NCBI RefSeq assembly: GCF_004006295.1
Contig: NZ_CP026095.1
Span: forward strand, 3,148,001 to 3,212,000
Length of the DNA stretch: 64,000 nt
Direction of reading: 5' to 3'
DNA from: Peribacillus asahii
Lineage (GTDB): Bacteria; Bacillota; Bacilli; Bacillales; DSM-1321
Shown one piece after another: positions 26,749 to 35,634 of this stretch (positions are counted from its first letter, which is position 1; each line of letters begins with the position of its first letter). The notes below the pieces were generated by a model. The model worked only from the letters and a program-made list of their open reading frames with translations. It searched no databases and was not told the origin of the DNA. Made by a program: the position numbers and the translations under genes.

Positions 26749-27315
26749 ATGTTCGCCGGACATTTCGGAGTTGCTGCTGCAGTGAAAAATAAAGCACCAG
26801 AACTTCCGCTTTGGTCGCTGCTGGTCAGCACACAATTGCTCGACATTGCGTTTGTTCCATTTAATTTAGCTGGAATAGAGTCAATGGAGCCAATAGGTGA
26901 AGGCGGCTATGCCCACATGATGATATATGCATTCTATACTCATTCTTTCGTGGGAGCACTATTGCTTACTATTCTAGCAGCATGTCTTGCTGGAGTATTT
27001 TGGGGTAAAAAATCAGGAACTATTATAGGCGCTGTCGTATTTAGCCACTGGATACTAGATTTAATTGTTCATCGCCCGGATCTGCCTATTCTCCCAGGAA
27101 ATGCAGGTAATCTTCCACTTCTTGGTTTCGGACTATGGGAATCTGTTCCCTTAAGCATTCTAATAGAATTTCTCTTAATTGCAGTCGGTTCTTTTTTTTA
27201 TTTCAAGCATGCTCTTCAGTCATCAGGTCCTGAACGCAGAGGAAAAGGGATTGCAGCTGGATTTATCATGACTGTCTTTCTCTTCCTTTCTTTGGCCATT
27301 GACGTTTTCTCATAA
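26749..27315 (+). CDS. Multi-TM membrane protein, putative metal-dependent hydrolase type
   Basis: 188 residues, about six membrane segments: HFGVAAAVK at the N-terminus, YTHSFVGALLL and FSHWILDLIVHRPDL inside. The Asp/His-containing membrane motifs recall the YdjM/DUF457 group of membrane-bound putative hydrolases, but the assignment is tentative. GGAGGTGG precedes ATG at 26749. It is divergent from topB with about 290 bp between. Confidence 0.75.
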   Translation: MFAGHFGVAAAVKNKAPELPLWSLLVSTQLLDIAFVPFNLAGIESMEPIGEGGYAHMMIYAFYTHSFVGALLLTILAACLAGVFWGKKSGTIIGAVVFSHWILDLIVHRPDLPILPGNAGNLPLLGFGLWESVPLSILIEFLLIAVGSFFYFKHALQSSGPERRGKGIAAGFIMTVFLFLSLAIDVFS

Positions 27316-27525
27316 ATATACGGGCGGAAACCTCATTTACTTATAATAAGGATATCTAAATAAGTTTTTATGCTCTTCTCAAAACCGAAACTATCTAATC
27401 TATTCCCTTTAAAGATGGATGTTTCAAATTGATTTAAAGGAAAACATTCAGAAATTTACTTTTTCAAATACAACAAAGAGCATCAAACATCACCATGCTA
27501 AAAAAGGAAAAGCAGACACAACAAA

Positions 27526-27554
27526 TGTAGGCTGTAAAGATTTACAGCCTACAA
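27526..27554. terminator. Perfect 12-13 bp hairpin
   Basis: TGTAGGCTGTAA and its exact complement around a short loop, downstream of the secreted protein gene (-) and convergent with the membrane protein gene (+). The U tract is weak on both strands. Confidence 0.7.
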
Positions 27555-27567
27555 TCATTCCAGTTTC

Positions 27568-28188
27568 TTAATAAATAAAATAAACATTCTCTAACACATA
27601 TTTGCCATTCTTTAATTGGGTAAATTTAAATTTGACTGTTACCCAACCAAAGGCATCAAAGTTTTTTGGTTGGAATTGGTACGTGAATGTAGCAAATCCC
27701 GTTCCTTTATACGTATTGTCAACTTTCAACTTGGACGTTTTGACTTCTTTAACAGCCTTCGAATAAGTGGAAAGAGTTTTTTTCGAATTGACTTTTCTCA
27801 TTTCCTTTACTTTTTGGCTGTAATTATCACGTACATATTTGCGGCCAAGTAAATAGTTACTATCTGCTTTCTCAGCTACATGTTTATTAACATATGAATT
27901 GAAAGATTTAGTTTTTCCTGTATTAAGAGACTCACCATAAATTTTTATAAGTTTAACAGCTTCCGGCTTTAATTCACTTGTCACTTTTTTCATGCTAAAT
28001 TTCTTAGGGAAAGTTAGTACCCCTTTTTTCGAAACAGTAGCAGATGCTTTTGTCACACTGACAGATGTAGATGTTTGCTGTGTAACTTTAGTTTCTGCTC
28101 CGACTCCTATTGAGCCAAATAAAAGGCTACATGCTAGAATCGTTGACATGATTATACCTTTTTTTAATTTCTTTCTTCTTTGTTTCAT
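27568..28188 (-). CDS. Secreted protein of unknown function
   Basis: 206 residues. Sec signal peptide (MKQRRKKLKKGIIMSTIL...VGA, cleavage near AETK), a Ser/Thr/Val-rich linker, then a basic helical segment and a beta-rich C-terminus (GTGFATFTYQFQ...WVTVKFKFTQLKNGKYVLENVY) reminiscent of SnoaL/NTF2-like folds. The start is ATG at 28188 with GGGAG 5 nt upstream. Function unknown. Confidence 0.75.
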   Translation of the reverse strand: MKQRRKKLKKGIIMSTILACSLLFGSIGVGAETKVTQQTSTSVSVTKASATVSKKGVLTFPKKFSMKKVTSELKPEAVKLIKIYGESLNTGKTKSFNSYVNKHVAEKADSNYLLGRKYVRDNYSQKVKEMRKVNSKKTLSTYSKAVKEVKTSKLKVDNTYKGTGFATFTYQFQPKNFDAFGWVTVKFKFTQLKNGKYVLENVYFIY

Positions 28189-28894
28189 CAAAACTCCCTC
28201 ACTTCTATCCTCTTTGTTAATGTAGGTTTTTTCAATATATATCCATATTAACCAATATTATCATAATAAATCTATTATTTGATTTAACACTTCAAAAAAC
28301 AGGATAAAATACCCGGTATATTCATTTAAATAATTAAATCAATCTAGGTCACTTTTATTTACAAAAAAATAGTTGAAGACAACAGAGAAGAATTATAAAG
28401 CACCCGTCCTCATCCAAAGTATATTAAGAGTTGCCGAAGTAACTAAACTTTTTAAATCAAAAAAGCCAGATTGAAACTGGCTTTTTTATAGTTGAAAGCA
28501 ATTTCTAACTGCACCTAAAACCTCTCACCCACAATATAAGGACTTGTGATCCGCTAATGAATTAAGTAATGAGTTCCATTCAACAGCTATCCAGATATAC
28601 TTTCCTTCTCATTCATTTCTCAACAAATCTTTTATACTAGATTCATATTTTAATAAGAGATTCCCCCTACTATTTTCATGGTCCGTATAACACCTTCCTC
28701 TTTACTGCTCCATCGAAATTAATTCAACTAAAAACCAAAAATACCCTTAATAACCAATTGTAAATTAAAAGAATTTTTGTCCGACCCCCCAAATTTCAAA
28801 ATGACTACCTAAACCTTTATTGATGGTCATTTTTTGTCGAAAAAGTTTGTCTGATGGATGAGCAACATTTAGGATCACTTTTGGTTAATGTTCC
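28189..28894. other. Gene-poor intergenic stretch
   Basis: No ORF with a ribosome binding site. The part near 28350-28460 has a short plus-strand frame (ends TGA at about 28475, ...SILRVAEVTKLFKSKKPD) that might be a gene remnant. It runs into the orphan terminator at 28458. The rest is A/T-rich without recognised features. Confidence 0.4.
28458..28487. terminator. Orphan intrinsic terminator
   Basis: AAAAAAGCCAG/CTGGCTTTTTT with a 7-nt loop. No intact gene precedes it on either strand, so it may end a small RNA or mark a lost gene. Confidence 0.8.
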
Positions 28895-29157
28895 AATAAA
28901 GTGAAACTTCCATCAGTGGGGGTTTTACTTCATCCCCCACTGATGGTTAGTCACGTTCTACGGTCACTAAGATCCCCGCTTCGCTTCAATCAAGTGACCG
29001 TACGAACCTGATTGGTTCAACTATACCTTTGAAAATCGCAAAGGTAAGTTTCACTGTATCTCACCAATCGGACCTTTACGGGCAGTTGTCCCCCACCTAT
29101 CTTCCTTGTTCACTCTGAATCTTGAGGTGGGGGTCTTGCTGCCCGTTAAGAGTGAAA
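28895..29157 (-). ncRNA. Structured RNA, HEARO/IscB omega-RNA-like, standalone
   Basis: Read on the minus strand, perfect stems follow each other: ACGGGCAG/CTGCCCGT enclosing AGGTGGGGG/CCCCCACCT; GATTGGT/ACCAATC enclosing a 7-bp hairpin; TACGGTCACT/AGTGACCGTA; and a 13-bp CCATCAGTGGGGG hairpin. Two pseudoknots are possible: the 5' TTCACTCT (29149-29156) with a loop copy at 29110-29117 (8 bp), and 29046-29055 with 28900-28909 (10 bp). The 5' pseudoknot and the string ACCGTAGAACGTGACTAA recall HEARO RNAs of IscB transposons. No HNH/RuvC ORF lies near, so this would be a standalone copy. Confidence 0.7.
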
Positions 29158-29247
29158 TAAATTTTTTAGAGAGATTAATTGTATAAAATCAACCTATTAA
29201 ATATAATTATAAATTTTTCGACACTACACCTATGAGGAGGAATCTAA

Positions 29248-32200
29248 GTGAATCGAGTTTTTATGTGGGTTATCAGATCATTGTTTGCACCTGTCACTGG
29301 AAATGCAGGAGCAGTTGCAAGTACACTGGGGTTTTTTCTGGCCTTTTTGCCTTTAGATAATTTAAGAGTTCCATTATTGCTTGCTTTTTCACTTTTGTTG
29401 CGTCTTAACATTATCGCCCTATTTCTTGGAACGTTGATTACCATTTTCATCCCCAACATTAGCCATTTACCCTTTCTAGATTTACATATACTAGAAGATT
29501 TTTGGTTATTTTCTGTCCTAGAAGCTAAAATACAACTTTCGCAAGCGATTGCAGCAGGTGTCCTAGGGGGGGGAATCGGTCTTGTTTGCTATTTTTTCTT
29601 CCACTGGTTTTACAATTTAGGACTGAAAAAAAAGGAGAGAAATCAAGAACATGTTTTTCTTGATCCTGCCAAAAGACGCTGGTCCATTATTAAACGAATA
29701 AGTGCAGGCTTTATTGTTTTAATTGTTTTAGTATCGACTTTTTTTATCGAAAGCCTTAATACTAACCCAGCATTTCCTGAACTTCAATTGAATAATAGCA
29801 CAGCAAAAAGTGGGATTGAGCCGATTAATACAAGTTTAAGTGAAGAAGAGCTTGCTTCACAGATTCAAAAAACGAAGCCTTCCCCTATTATTCAAGAAAA
29901 TATGGGTCTGTTGAACAAAAAACAAATAGCTAGCAAACAAGAAGTTTATGGTTTTTATGTCAATTGGGACGAGAAAAGCAAAACTTCTTTTAAAAATAAT
30001 ATTCATTCTATTACAACGTTAGTGCCGGAGTGGCTGCAACTTACTTCTAGCCTTACTCTTGAGGACAGTACTGACAACTCTATTGTTGCAGAGGCAAAAG
30101 AACATGATGTAAAGATTCTCCCATTAGTTAACAATTTTATTGATAATAAATGGGATGGCGATATACTGCATCGATTATTTACTACTCCCGGTGCTGAAGA
30201 TCGTTTTATTAAAAACTTGTTGGCTTATGTGAGAACAAATGGCTTTGACGGTATTAATATAGACTTTGAAGAAATTAATCAAAAGGACAAAGCTCATTTC
30301 ACTCGTTTTATGAATAAAGTTTCTAAAGCATTTCATCAACATGATCTCATGGTCACAGTGGATGTCCCTCCGAATAACAATAGTTTTGACTATGCTTCTT
30401 TAGCAACTAGCGTTGATCGGATGTTCGTCATGCTATATGACCAGCACCACGCCATGAGTAAACCCGGACCTATAGCTCCATCTAATTGGGTAAAAGAGAA
30501 CTTACAGCAGCTCGATATTCCTTCCGAAAAATTAATTGTGAGTTTAGGAAACTATGGCTACGACTGGGAGGAAAACTCTAATCAGCCCGCAGATGCAATG
30601 ACATTCGGGGATATCACGAATCTGGGAATTAAAATAAATCCCAAAATCCACTGGAATAAAGAAGCAGGCAACCCTTATTTACGCTATAAAAAGAACGGAA
30701 AAAAACACATTGTTTGGTTTTTAGATGCTGCTACATTTTATAATCAAATGAAGTTATCGATAGACAGCGGTTCGAAAGGAATAGCGGTTTGGCGCCTTGG
30801 TTCTGAAGATCCTGCTATCTGGAATTACATTAATAAACCAAAGGAAATAGACAATCCATCCAATGCCCTTAAAACCTTGGTCAGCTCTGATCCTGTTCAC
30901 TATACAGGGGCTGGAGAGATTTTAAAAATTGTTTCTCAATCAGAAAAAGGACAAAGAACCATTCAATTGAATTCACATGGATTGATTGAAGCCGAAACCT
31001 ATGTGAAATTACCAAAGCCTTTTCAAGTGGCTAGGTATGGGAAATCGAAAACGAAAGAAATCGTCCTTACCTTTGATGATGGTCCGGATCCAACCTATAC
31101 AAAACAAATATTGGACATTCTGGATAAGAATCATATAAAAGGAACCTTCTTTATAGTTGGAGAGAATGCTATGATGCATCCCGACCTCGTTAAAAGGATG
31201 TATAAGGAAGGTCATGAAATTGGCAGTCATACCTTTAGCCATCCTAATGTTGCATCCATCACACCGTTTCAAACAAAAATGGAGATTAATGCAACTCAAC
31301 GTTTATTTCAAGCCATTACAGGTCATTCAATGAACCTTTTCCGCCCACCGTTTGAAGCCGATGCAGAACCAAGCACCAAGAGTCAACTGTTGCCTATATT
31401 GCGGGCACAGGACATGGGTTATACTATGGTTGGAGAATCTATTGACTCTAACGATTGGAAAAGAATTTCTAGTAATGAAATTGTAAAACGGGTATTGGAT
31501 CAACTGCCAGAAGGAAATGTGATTTTGCTGCATGATGCTGGAGGCGACCGCTCCAACACAGTAAAGGCCTTGCCCATTATTATTAAAGAACTTGAAAAGC
31601 GCGGCTACACCTTTACCACCATTGGTGATCTAATTGAAAAAAGTGATAGTCAAATTATGCCCCCTGTTACGAAGCAGGATAGCCCTTATTTAATCTATGA
31701 CAAGGCTGTATTTAAAATCATGCAAGGCTGGAGTTCAGGCTTAAACTTCTTGTTCTACTCAGCTATCCTTTTAGGAATCTTGCGGCTTGCTATCTTCGTT
31801 TTTCTATCTAGAAAGCAGGTAAAAGAGTACAAAGAGATCGAAATCGACCCTAGCTTTACACCTTTTGTAAGTGTCGTTATTGCAGCCTATAACGAGGAGA
31901 AAGTCATTTGCAAAACAGTTGATTCAATTTTATCCAGCGATTACTCAAACTTCGAGGTACTGATTATCGACGATGGATCAAAGGATGATACTGCTGCTGT
32001 TGTTCAAAAAACGTATGCAAGTCATCCTCTCGTGAGATTGATGAAAAAAAACAATGGGGGAAAATCTTCTGCTGTTAACCTTGGTTTTAAAGAAGCAAAA
32101 GGGGAAATCGTAGTTGCTCTAGACGCTGACACACTCATTGCTGAAAATGCTATCTCACTGCTTGTAAACCATTTTAAAAATGAAAATGTTGCCGCTGTTT

Positions 32201-32958
32201 CAGGTAATGTAAAAGTAGGCAATAAGGGGAATCTCCTTACAAACTGGCAGCATATCGAATATGTGACAGGCTTTAATCTAGAGCGAAGAGCCTTTGCCGC
32301 TCTCAATTGCATTACGGTTGTTCCAGGAGCAATCGGTGCATGGAGAAAGACAGCAGTAGAAGAAGCTGGATACTATAAAGAAGATACACTGGCAGAGGAT
32401 ACCGATATCACTCTTACTCTTTTACGTCTTGGGAAAAAGATTGAATTTGAAGAAAAGGCTTATGCCTTTACAGAAGTACCAGAGGATATTAAAAGTCTTG
32501 AAAAACAGCGTTACCGCTGGGTTTATGGTACATTACAATGCTTATGGAAACATCGCGGGGCATTATTTAATAAAAAACATAACTCATTAGGGTATATCGG
32601 TCTTCCAAACATGTGGATTTTCCAATATATTTATCAAACCATATCACCTATTGCGGATATATTGTTCATTATGGCCCTTTTTGGCAAGCACCCTGGTAAA
32701 GCAGCCATTGGATTTATACTGTTTTACTTGCTGGATTTCTTTACTTCTCTATATGCGTTTCGATTGGAGAAAGAAAGTCCTAAACCACTAGCTTCCTTGT
32801 TTCTACAACGAATTTTATACAAGCAGCTTATGGCTTATGTCGTAATAAAATCCATCTTCTCGGCAATAAAGGGAGTAACCGTTGGTTGGAATAAACTAAA
32901 AAGAAAAGGAAATGTTACTCAAGAGACCTATATTGCGGAGGTTAAGGAAAAAATATAA
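29248..32958 (+). CDS. Membrane fusion: GH18-like hydrolase, NodB deacetylase, GT2 polysaccharide synthase
   Basis: 1236 residues. An N-terminal DUF2062-like membrane part (1-130) and another TM (about 150-167). A GH18-like domain (about 230-530) has DGINIDFE at 334-341, where the second Asp of DxxDxDxE is Asn. A NodB deacetylase follows (about 600-800; Asp610-Asp611, His661, His665, FRPPFEAD, LLHDAGG). After a TM comes a processive GT2 domain (875-1110; DAD 959-961, Asp1051/Asp1053, QxxRW 1087-1091) and closing TM segments. It likely makes, deacetylates and trims a beta-linked N-acetylhexosamine polymer. GTG start with GAGGAGG. Confidence 0.9.
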   Translation: MNRVFMWVIRSLFAPVTGNAGAVASTLGFFLAFLPLDNLRVPLLLAFSLLLRLNIIALFLGTLITIFIPNISHLPFLDLHILEDFWLFSVLEAKIQLSQAIAAGVLGGGIGLVCYFFFHWFYNLGLKKKERNQEHVFLDPAKRRWSIIKRISAGFIVLIVLVSTFFIESLNTNPAFPELQLNNSTAKSGIEPINTSLSEEELASQIQKTKPSPIIQENMGLLNKKQIASKQEVYGFYVNWDEKSKTSFKNNIHSITTLVPEWLQLTSSLTLEDSTDNSIVAEAKEHDVKILPLVNNFIDNKWDGDILHRLFTTPGAEDRFIKNLLAYVRTNGFDGINIDFEEINQKDKAHFTRFMNKVSKAFHQHDLMVTVDVPPNNNSFDYASLATSVDRMFVMLYDQHHAMSKPGPIAPSNWVKENLQQLDIPSEKLIVSLGNYGYDWEENSNQPADAMTFGDITNLGIKINPKIHWNKEAGNPYLRYKKNGKKHIVWFLDAATFYNQMKLSIDSGSKGIAVWRLGSEDPAIWNYINKPKEIDNPSNALKTLVSSDPVHYTGAGEILKIVSQSEKGQRTIQLNSHGLIEAETYVKLPKPFQVARYGKSKTKEIVLTFDDGPDPTYTKQILDILDKNHIKGTFFIVGENAMMHPDLVKRMYKEGHEIGSHTFSHPNVASITPFQTKMEINATQRLFQAITGHSMNLFRPPFEADAEPSTKSQLLPILRAQDMGYTMVGESIDSNDWKRISSNEIVKRVLDQLPEGNVILLHDAGGDRSNTVKALPIIIKELEKRGYTFTTIGDLIEKSDSQIMPPVTKQDSPYLIYDKAVFKIMQGWSSGLNFLFYSAILLGILRLAIFVFLSRKQVKEYKEIEIDPSFTPFVSVVIAAYNEEKVICKTVDSILSSDYSNFEVLIIDDGSKDDTAAVVQKTYASHPLVRLMKKNNGGKSSAVNLGFKEAKGEIVVALDADTLIAENAISLLVNHFKNENVAAVSGNVKVGNKGNLLTNWQHIEYVTGFNLERRAFAALNCITVVPGAIGAWRKTAVEEAGYYKEDTLAEDTDITLTLLRLGKKIEFEEKAYAFTEVPEDIKSLEKQRYRWVYGTLQCLWKHRGALFNKKHNSLGYIGLPNMWIFQYIYQTISPIADILFIMALFGKHPGKAAIGFILFYLLDFFTSLYAFRLEKESPKPLASLFLQRILYKQLMAYVVIKSIFSAIKGVTVGWNKLKRKGNVTQETYIAEVKEKI

Positions 32959-32971
32959 TAGAATACCTGCA

Positions 32972-33003
32972 CAGGCCTTTCCATTTGGGAAGGTCTTTTT
33001 TAT
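32972..33003 (+). terminator. Terminator of the polysaccharide synthase fusion
   Basis: GGCCTTTCC/GGAAGGTC, 5-nt loop, then TTTTTT. Confidence 0.85.
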
Positions 33004-33017
33004 ATTGATTTATTAAA

Positions 33018-33052
33018 GAAAAAGGACCACCATTTTTTGGTGATCCTTTTTG
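33018..33052 (-). terminator. Terminator of the Thr-rich protein gene
   Basis: AAAAAGGACCACCA pairs with TGGTGATCCTTTTT around a short T loop; A/T tails on both sides allow function on both strands. Confidence 0.8.
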
Positions 33053-33058
33053 AAAGAA

Positions 33059-33865
33059 TTACATTTTCTTTCCGTTGTTTTCTTTTTTGTCCTGAGAACT
33101 TGCAGCCTTTGCTTTTGCGTCTTGAGAAACTTGTTGTCCATGGTTGGTTGTCTTTTTGGTTGCACTTGTTGTATTAGTTGCCGTCGTCGTTGGTGCTTCT
33201 TTTGATCCGGTTGTATTCGTTTCCGTTGTCGTTGGTGCAGTCGTTGTCGTTGGTGCTTTTGTTTCGGTTGTATTCGTTCCCGTTTTCGTTGGTGCTTTTG
33301 TTGTCGTTGGTGCTTTTGATCCGGTTGTATTCGTTCCCGTTTTCGTTGGTGCTTTTGTTGTCGTTGGTGCTTTTGATCCGGTTGTATTCGTTCCCGTTTT
33401 CGTTGGTGCTTTTGTTGTCGTTGGTGCTTTTACTCTTGTTGCATTAGTTGCCGCCGTCGTAGATGTAGTCGTTGTCGTTGATTCTTTTCCTCTAGTTGCA
33501 GCAGACGTTGTAGTTATTGTCGTATTCGTATTAGCAGAATTTGTCATCTTCTTCTCGGTGGATTTTTCCGTATTTTGGTGACTGGCCACTACGGTCGTCT
33601 TACTCTCGTTTCTATTTTTTATAGCCGCAGTATTATGAGAAGGCTTGGTTTGCACGTCTTTCACATTCGTTGCTGACGTTTGATCTTTCGCCGTTTTTTC
33701 CCCTTGGTTAATTACATCCGGTTTCTTTGGTACTTCAGATATGGTTAAATCATTTTCTTTTATTAACCGTTTAGAAGATTGATCGACTAACAAGACATTA
33801 GCAATAGAAAACGTCACCGATCCCGCTAAAACCATGGCAAGGGCTCCCTTGGTTAGTTTATTCAT
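33059..33865 (-). CDS. Thr/Lys-rich secreted repeat protein
   Basis: 268 residues. Signal-type N-terminus (MNKLTKGALAMVLAGSVTFSIANVLL), a polar region, then from about residue 105 to 245 almost only Thr, Ala, Lys, Asn, Pro and Gly. This part includes 19-residue tandem units (KAPTTTKAPTKTGTNTTGS), and a Lys/Gln-rich tail follows. No catalytic domain or sorting signal. Extended, possibly glycosylated stalk-like protein; convergent with the exopolysaccharide synthase, so a matrix or surface role is plausible. GAGGGGAA precedes ATG. Confidence 0.75.
   Translation of the reverse strand: MNKLTKGALAMVLAGSVTFSIANVLLVDQSSKRLIKENDLTISEVPKKPDVINQGEKTAKDQTSATNVKDVQTKPSHNTAAIKNRNESKTTVVASHQNTEKSTEKKMTNSANTNTTITTTSAATRGKESTTTTTSTTAATNATRVKAPTTTKAPTKTGTNTTGSKAPTTTKAPTKTGTNTTGSKAPTTTKAPTKTGTNTTETKAPTTTTAPTTTETNTTGSKEAPTTTATNTTSATKKTTNHGQQVSQDAKAKAASSQDKKENNGKKM
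33183..33431. repeat. 57-bp tandem repeat, about 4.3 units
   Basis: Units at 33243-33299, 33300-33356 and 33357-33413 are nearly identical (the first differs by a few bases at GTTTCG for GATCCG). A diverged unit precedes them and a partial one follows. The unit is a multiple of three and encodes 19 residues, so copy-number change would keep the frame. Confidence 0.9.
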
Positions 33866-34011
33866 CTTTATTCCCCTCGTGTTTTTTCTATGATTATATT
33901 TATATTAAAAGAATACGAACGAACCAAAATGGTTATGGGGGTAGTAAAAAAAACAGAATTTTGAATACTATTAAATCACTCTCTCACTGCTTCATCTATC
34001 GTGTTTATACA

Positions 34012-34173
34012 TTAATACCTTCTTAACTTCTCTTCGGATTCTTTAATTTCTTTTACTCGAATACCATTCTGCTTGAAATATTCTAAGTACTCTTTAATCT
34101 GCGGCTTATTAAGCTCTAAATGGTCAATTGATTTAATAACGTTATAAAGGTTTACTTTCGAATTAAATAGACA
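34012..34173 (-). pseudogene. Remnant of an unrecognised gene
   Basis: A frame from a TAG at 34174 to TAA at 34012 reads 53 plausible codons (VNLYNVIKSIDHLELNKPQI..., EESEEKLRRY-like end) without any start codon or ribosome binding site. It looks like the C-terminus of a soluble helical protein whose 5' part is lost. Confidence 0.4.
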
Positions 34174-34230
34174 CTATTTAAGAGCAAGACTACACTGTCT
34201 AAAATGGAGTAGCTTTATAGACTTGAATAC

Positions 34231-34260
34231 AAAAAAAAAAAGACTGTCTATGGACAGTCC
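34231..34260 (-). terminator. Terminator of the DUF5367/TetR operon
   Basis: GACTGTC/GACAGTC around a 4-nt loop, followed on the minus strand by an 11-12 T run. Confidence 0.92.
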
Positions 34261-34281
34261 TGTTCTTGCATTAAAGCCCCG

Positions 34282-34722
34282 TTACTTTAGGAAGATTTGA
34301 TCTCTTGGCACCTTATATTCTCTTTTGGACTTATTTCTTTTTTGGTTAATAAATGCAGGAATAAATAAATATAACGCATATGCAAAAGACATCCATGCTG
34401 TAAATGCAATAACCTGCGGCTCAGCCAAATTAGGAAAAATAAATTGGTGAAACGATAATGAAAAGGTGTCCAATGCTAATCCAATCATTGTGCCAATTAT
34501 TCCAAACTTTAATGGTGCGTTTTCGGTTTTATCAAATAATAAATAAATATATGTAATACCCCATAGCAAGAACCCTGTCCCAACTACTAATAGTGTAATA
34601 CTAATTGCAAAGCTGACTGTTCCAGGAGGATAGAGGACACGTTCACCAAGAATTACGAAAAACATTGTAGCAACAAACCATACTAACACACCAAAAATGA
34701 GAGCAAATGCATTTCCCTTCAT
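34282..34722 (-). CDS. DUF5367-type four-TM membrane protein
   Basis: 146 residues with four membrane segments and a basic tail. The motif GLALDTFSLSFHQFIFPNL fits DUF5367 as I recall it; function unknown. ATG overlaps the TetR stop by 4 bp (ATGA), so translation is coupled to the regulator gene, and it is probably that regulator's target. Confidence 0.75.
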   Translation of the reverse strand: MKGNAFALIFGVLVWFVATMFFVILGERVLYPPGTVSFAISITLLVVGTGFLLWGITYIYLLFDKTENAPLKFGIIGTMIGLALDTFSLSFHQFIFPNLAEPQVIAFTAWMSFAYALYLFIPAFINQKRNKSKREYKVPRDQIFLK

Positions 34723-35309
34723 TTATTAATCCCCATATCCTTTAATTTACTAAAAGCTTTAAAAAGCTGTTCAACCTCCTGATACGTTCTTTCTACTGGA
34801 AAATCTTTTTGTAATAGTGCTTGTAAAGCAATTCCATCTACAATAGCGTTTATGAGAATCCCCCATGTTTCTAACGTTACACCTTCTATTGGTGATTTAC
34901 CCCATAACCCTGATAAGTTACTAATTAAAGAACTATTTTCTTCAGTAACGATATCACTTAATGGATTTCTTATTTTTTCATTATTGAAACTCGAAGCAAC
35001 CAAGGTGAAAAATAACTTATGAAAAAAAGAATCGTATGAACAACGACTTTTTGCAGATTCGATTGCTTGGCTTAAAAAAAGCTGTTCATTTTGTTCAGAT
35101 ATTTCAGTCCAAGAGTTTTCACAAACATTCTGAACAATAGCTAATAACAACTGTTCCTTCGTTCTAAAATGGTAGTAAATTGTTCCCTGTGTTACTCCTG
35201 CCATCTCTGCTACAGACCTTAAAGTAAACTTTTCTATTCCGTTGTTTACTAAACACTCCTTTGCGTATTGAATTAAAACATCCTTACTAATTACATTAGG
35301 TTTTGCCAT
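34719..35309 (-). CDS. TetR family regulator
   Basis: 196 residues: N-terminal helix-turn-helix (FTLRSVAEMAGVTQGTIYYHFRTKEQLLLAIV), variable ligand domain. First gene of a two-gene operon with the membrane protein downstream. A 16-bp inverted repeat lies 16 bp before ATG and is the obvious autoregulatory operator. Ligand unknown. Confidence 0.9.
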   Translation of the reverse strand: MAKPNVISKDVLIQYAKECLVNNGIEKFTLRSVAEMAGVTQGTIYYHFRTKEQLLLAIVQNVCENSWTEISEQNEQLFLSQAIESAKSRCSYDSFFHKLFFTLVASSFNNEKIRNPLSDIVTEENSSLISNLSGLWGKSPIEGVTLETWGILINAIVDGIALQALLQKDFPVERTYQEVEQLFKAFSKLKDMGINK

Positions 35310-35324
35310 TTCTACATCTCCCTA

Positions 35325-35340
35325 TTAGTTATTCAACTAA
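35325..35340. promoter_or_regulatory. Putative TetR operator
   Basis: TTAGTT-ATTC-AACTAA, a perfect inverted repeat in the leader of the TetR gene; a further AACTAACTA follows. Confidence 0.6.
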
Positions 35341-35470
35341 CTAACTATAAGAAAATACTACCATTCATTATTTATAATTACAATATTTTCTTGTTAAACT
35401 ATTAGCTGGTTTGGTTTAAGTACATTCTTTCACATTTTTTAATAAAATACTGATATGTCAACAAATACAA

Positions 35471-35543
35471 TAGACCAAATCACATACGATTTGGTCTTCT
35501 AATCATTAAAAATCGTCGTCATTAGCCCATCGTATTCGTTCAA
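35471..35543 (-). other. Mini-ORF followed by terminator-like hairpin
   Basis: AAAGGAGTGA and a TTG (35543) open a 14-codon frame to TAG at 35499. Immediately after it lies AGACCAAATC/GATTTGGTCT (35472-35497). It may be a leader peptide with a terminator, or the residue of a deleted gene. No gene lies directly downstream on this strand before the TetR gene. Confidence 0.3.
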
Positions 35544-35634
35544 TGAAATCACTCCTTTGCTAGTCACGTAAGTCTTTATATTAATAATCAAAACTTTTCT
35601 AAAACCCATAATAAATTAGAACTACTACATGTGA

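Noticed and set aside
28440-29247. CRISPR array in the repeat-rich stretch before the synthase gene
   Set aside because: The repeated strings are inverted arms of RNA stems, not evenly spaced direct repeats with spacers.
33144-33581. Val-rich 145-codon ORF (and an overlapping Leu/Ser-rich 89-codon ORF) opposite the Thr-rich gene
   Set aside because: Low-complexity shadows of the 57-bp tandem repeat; the minus-strand gene has signal peptide, start site and terminator, these have none.
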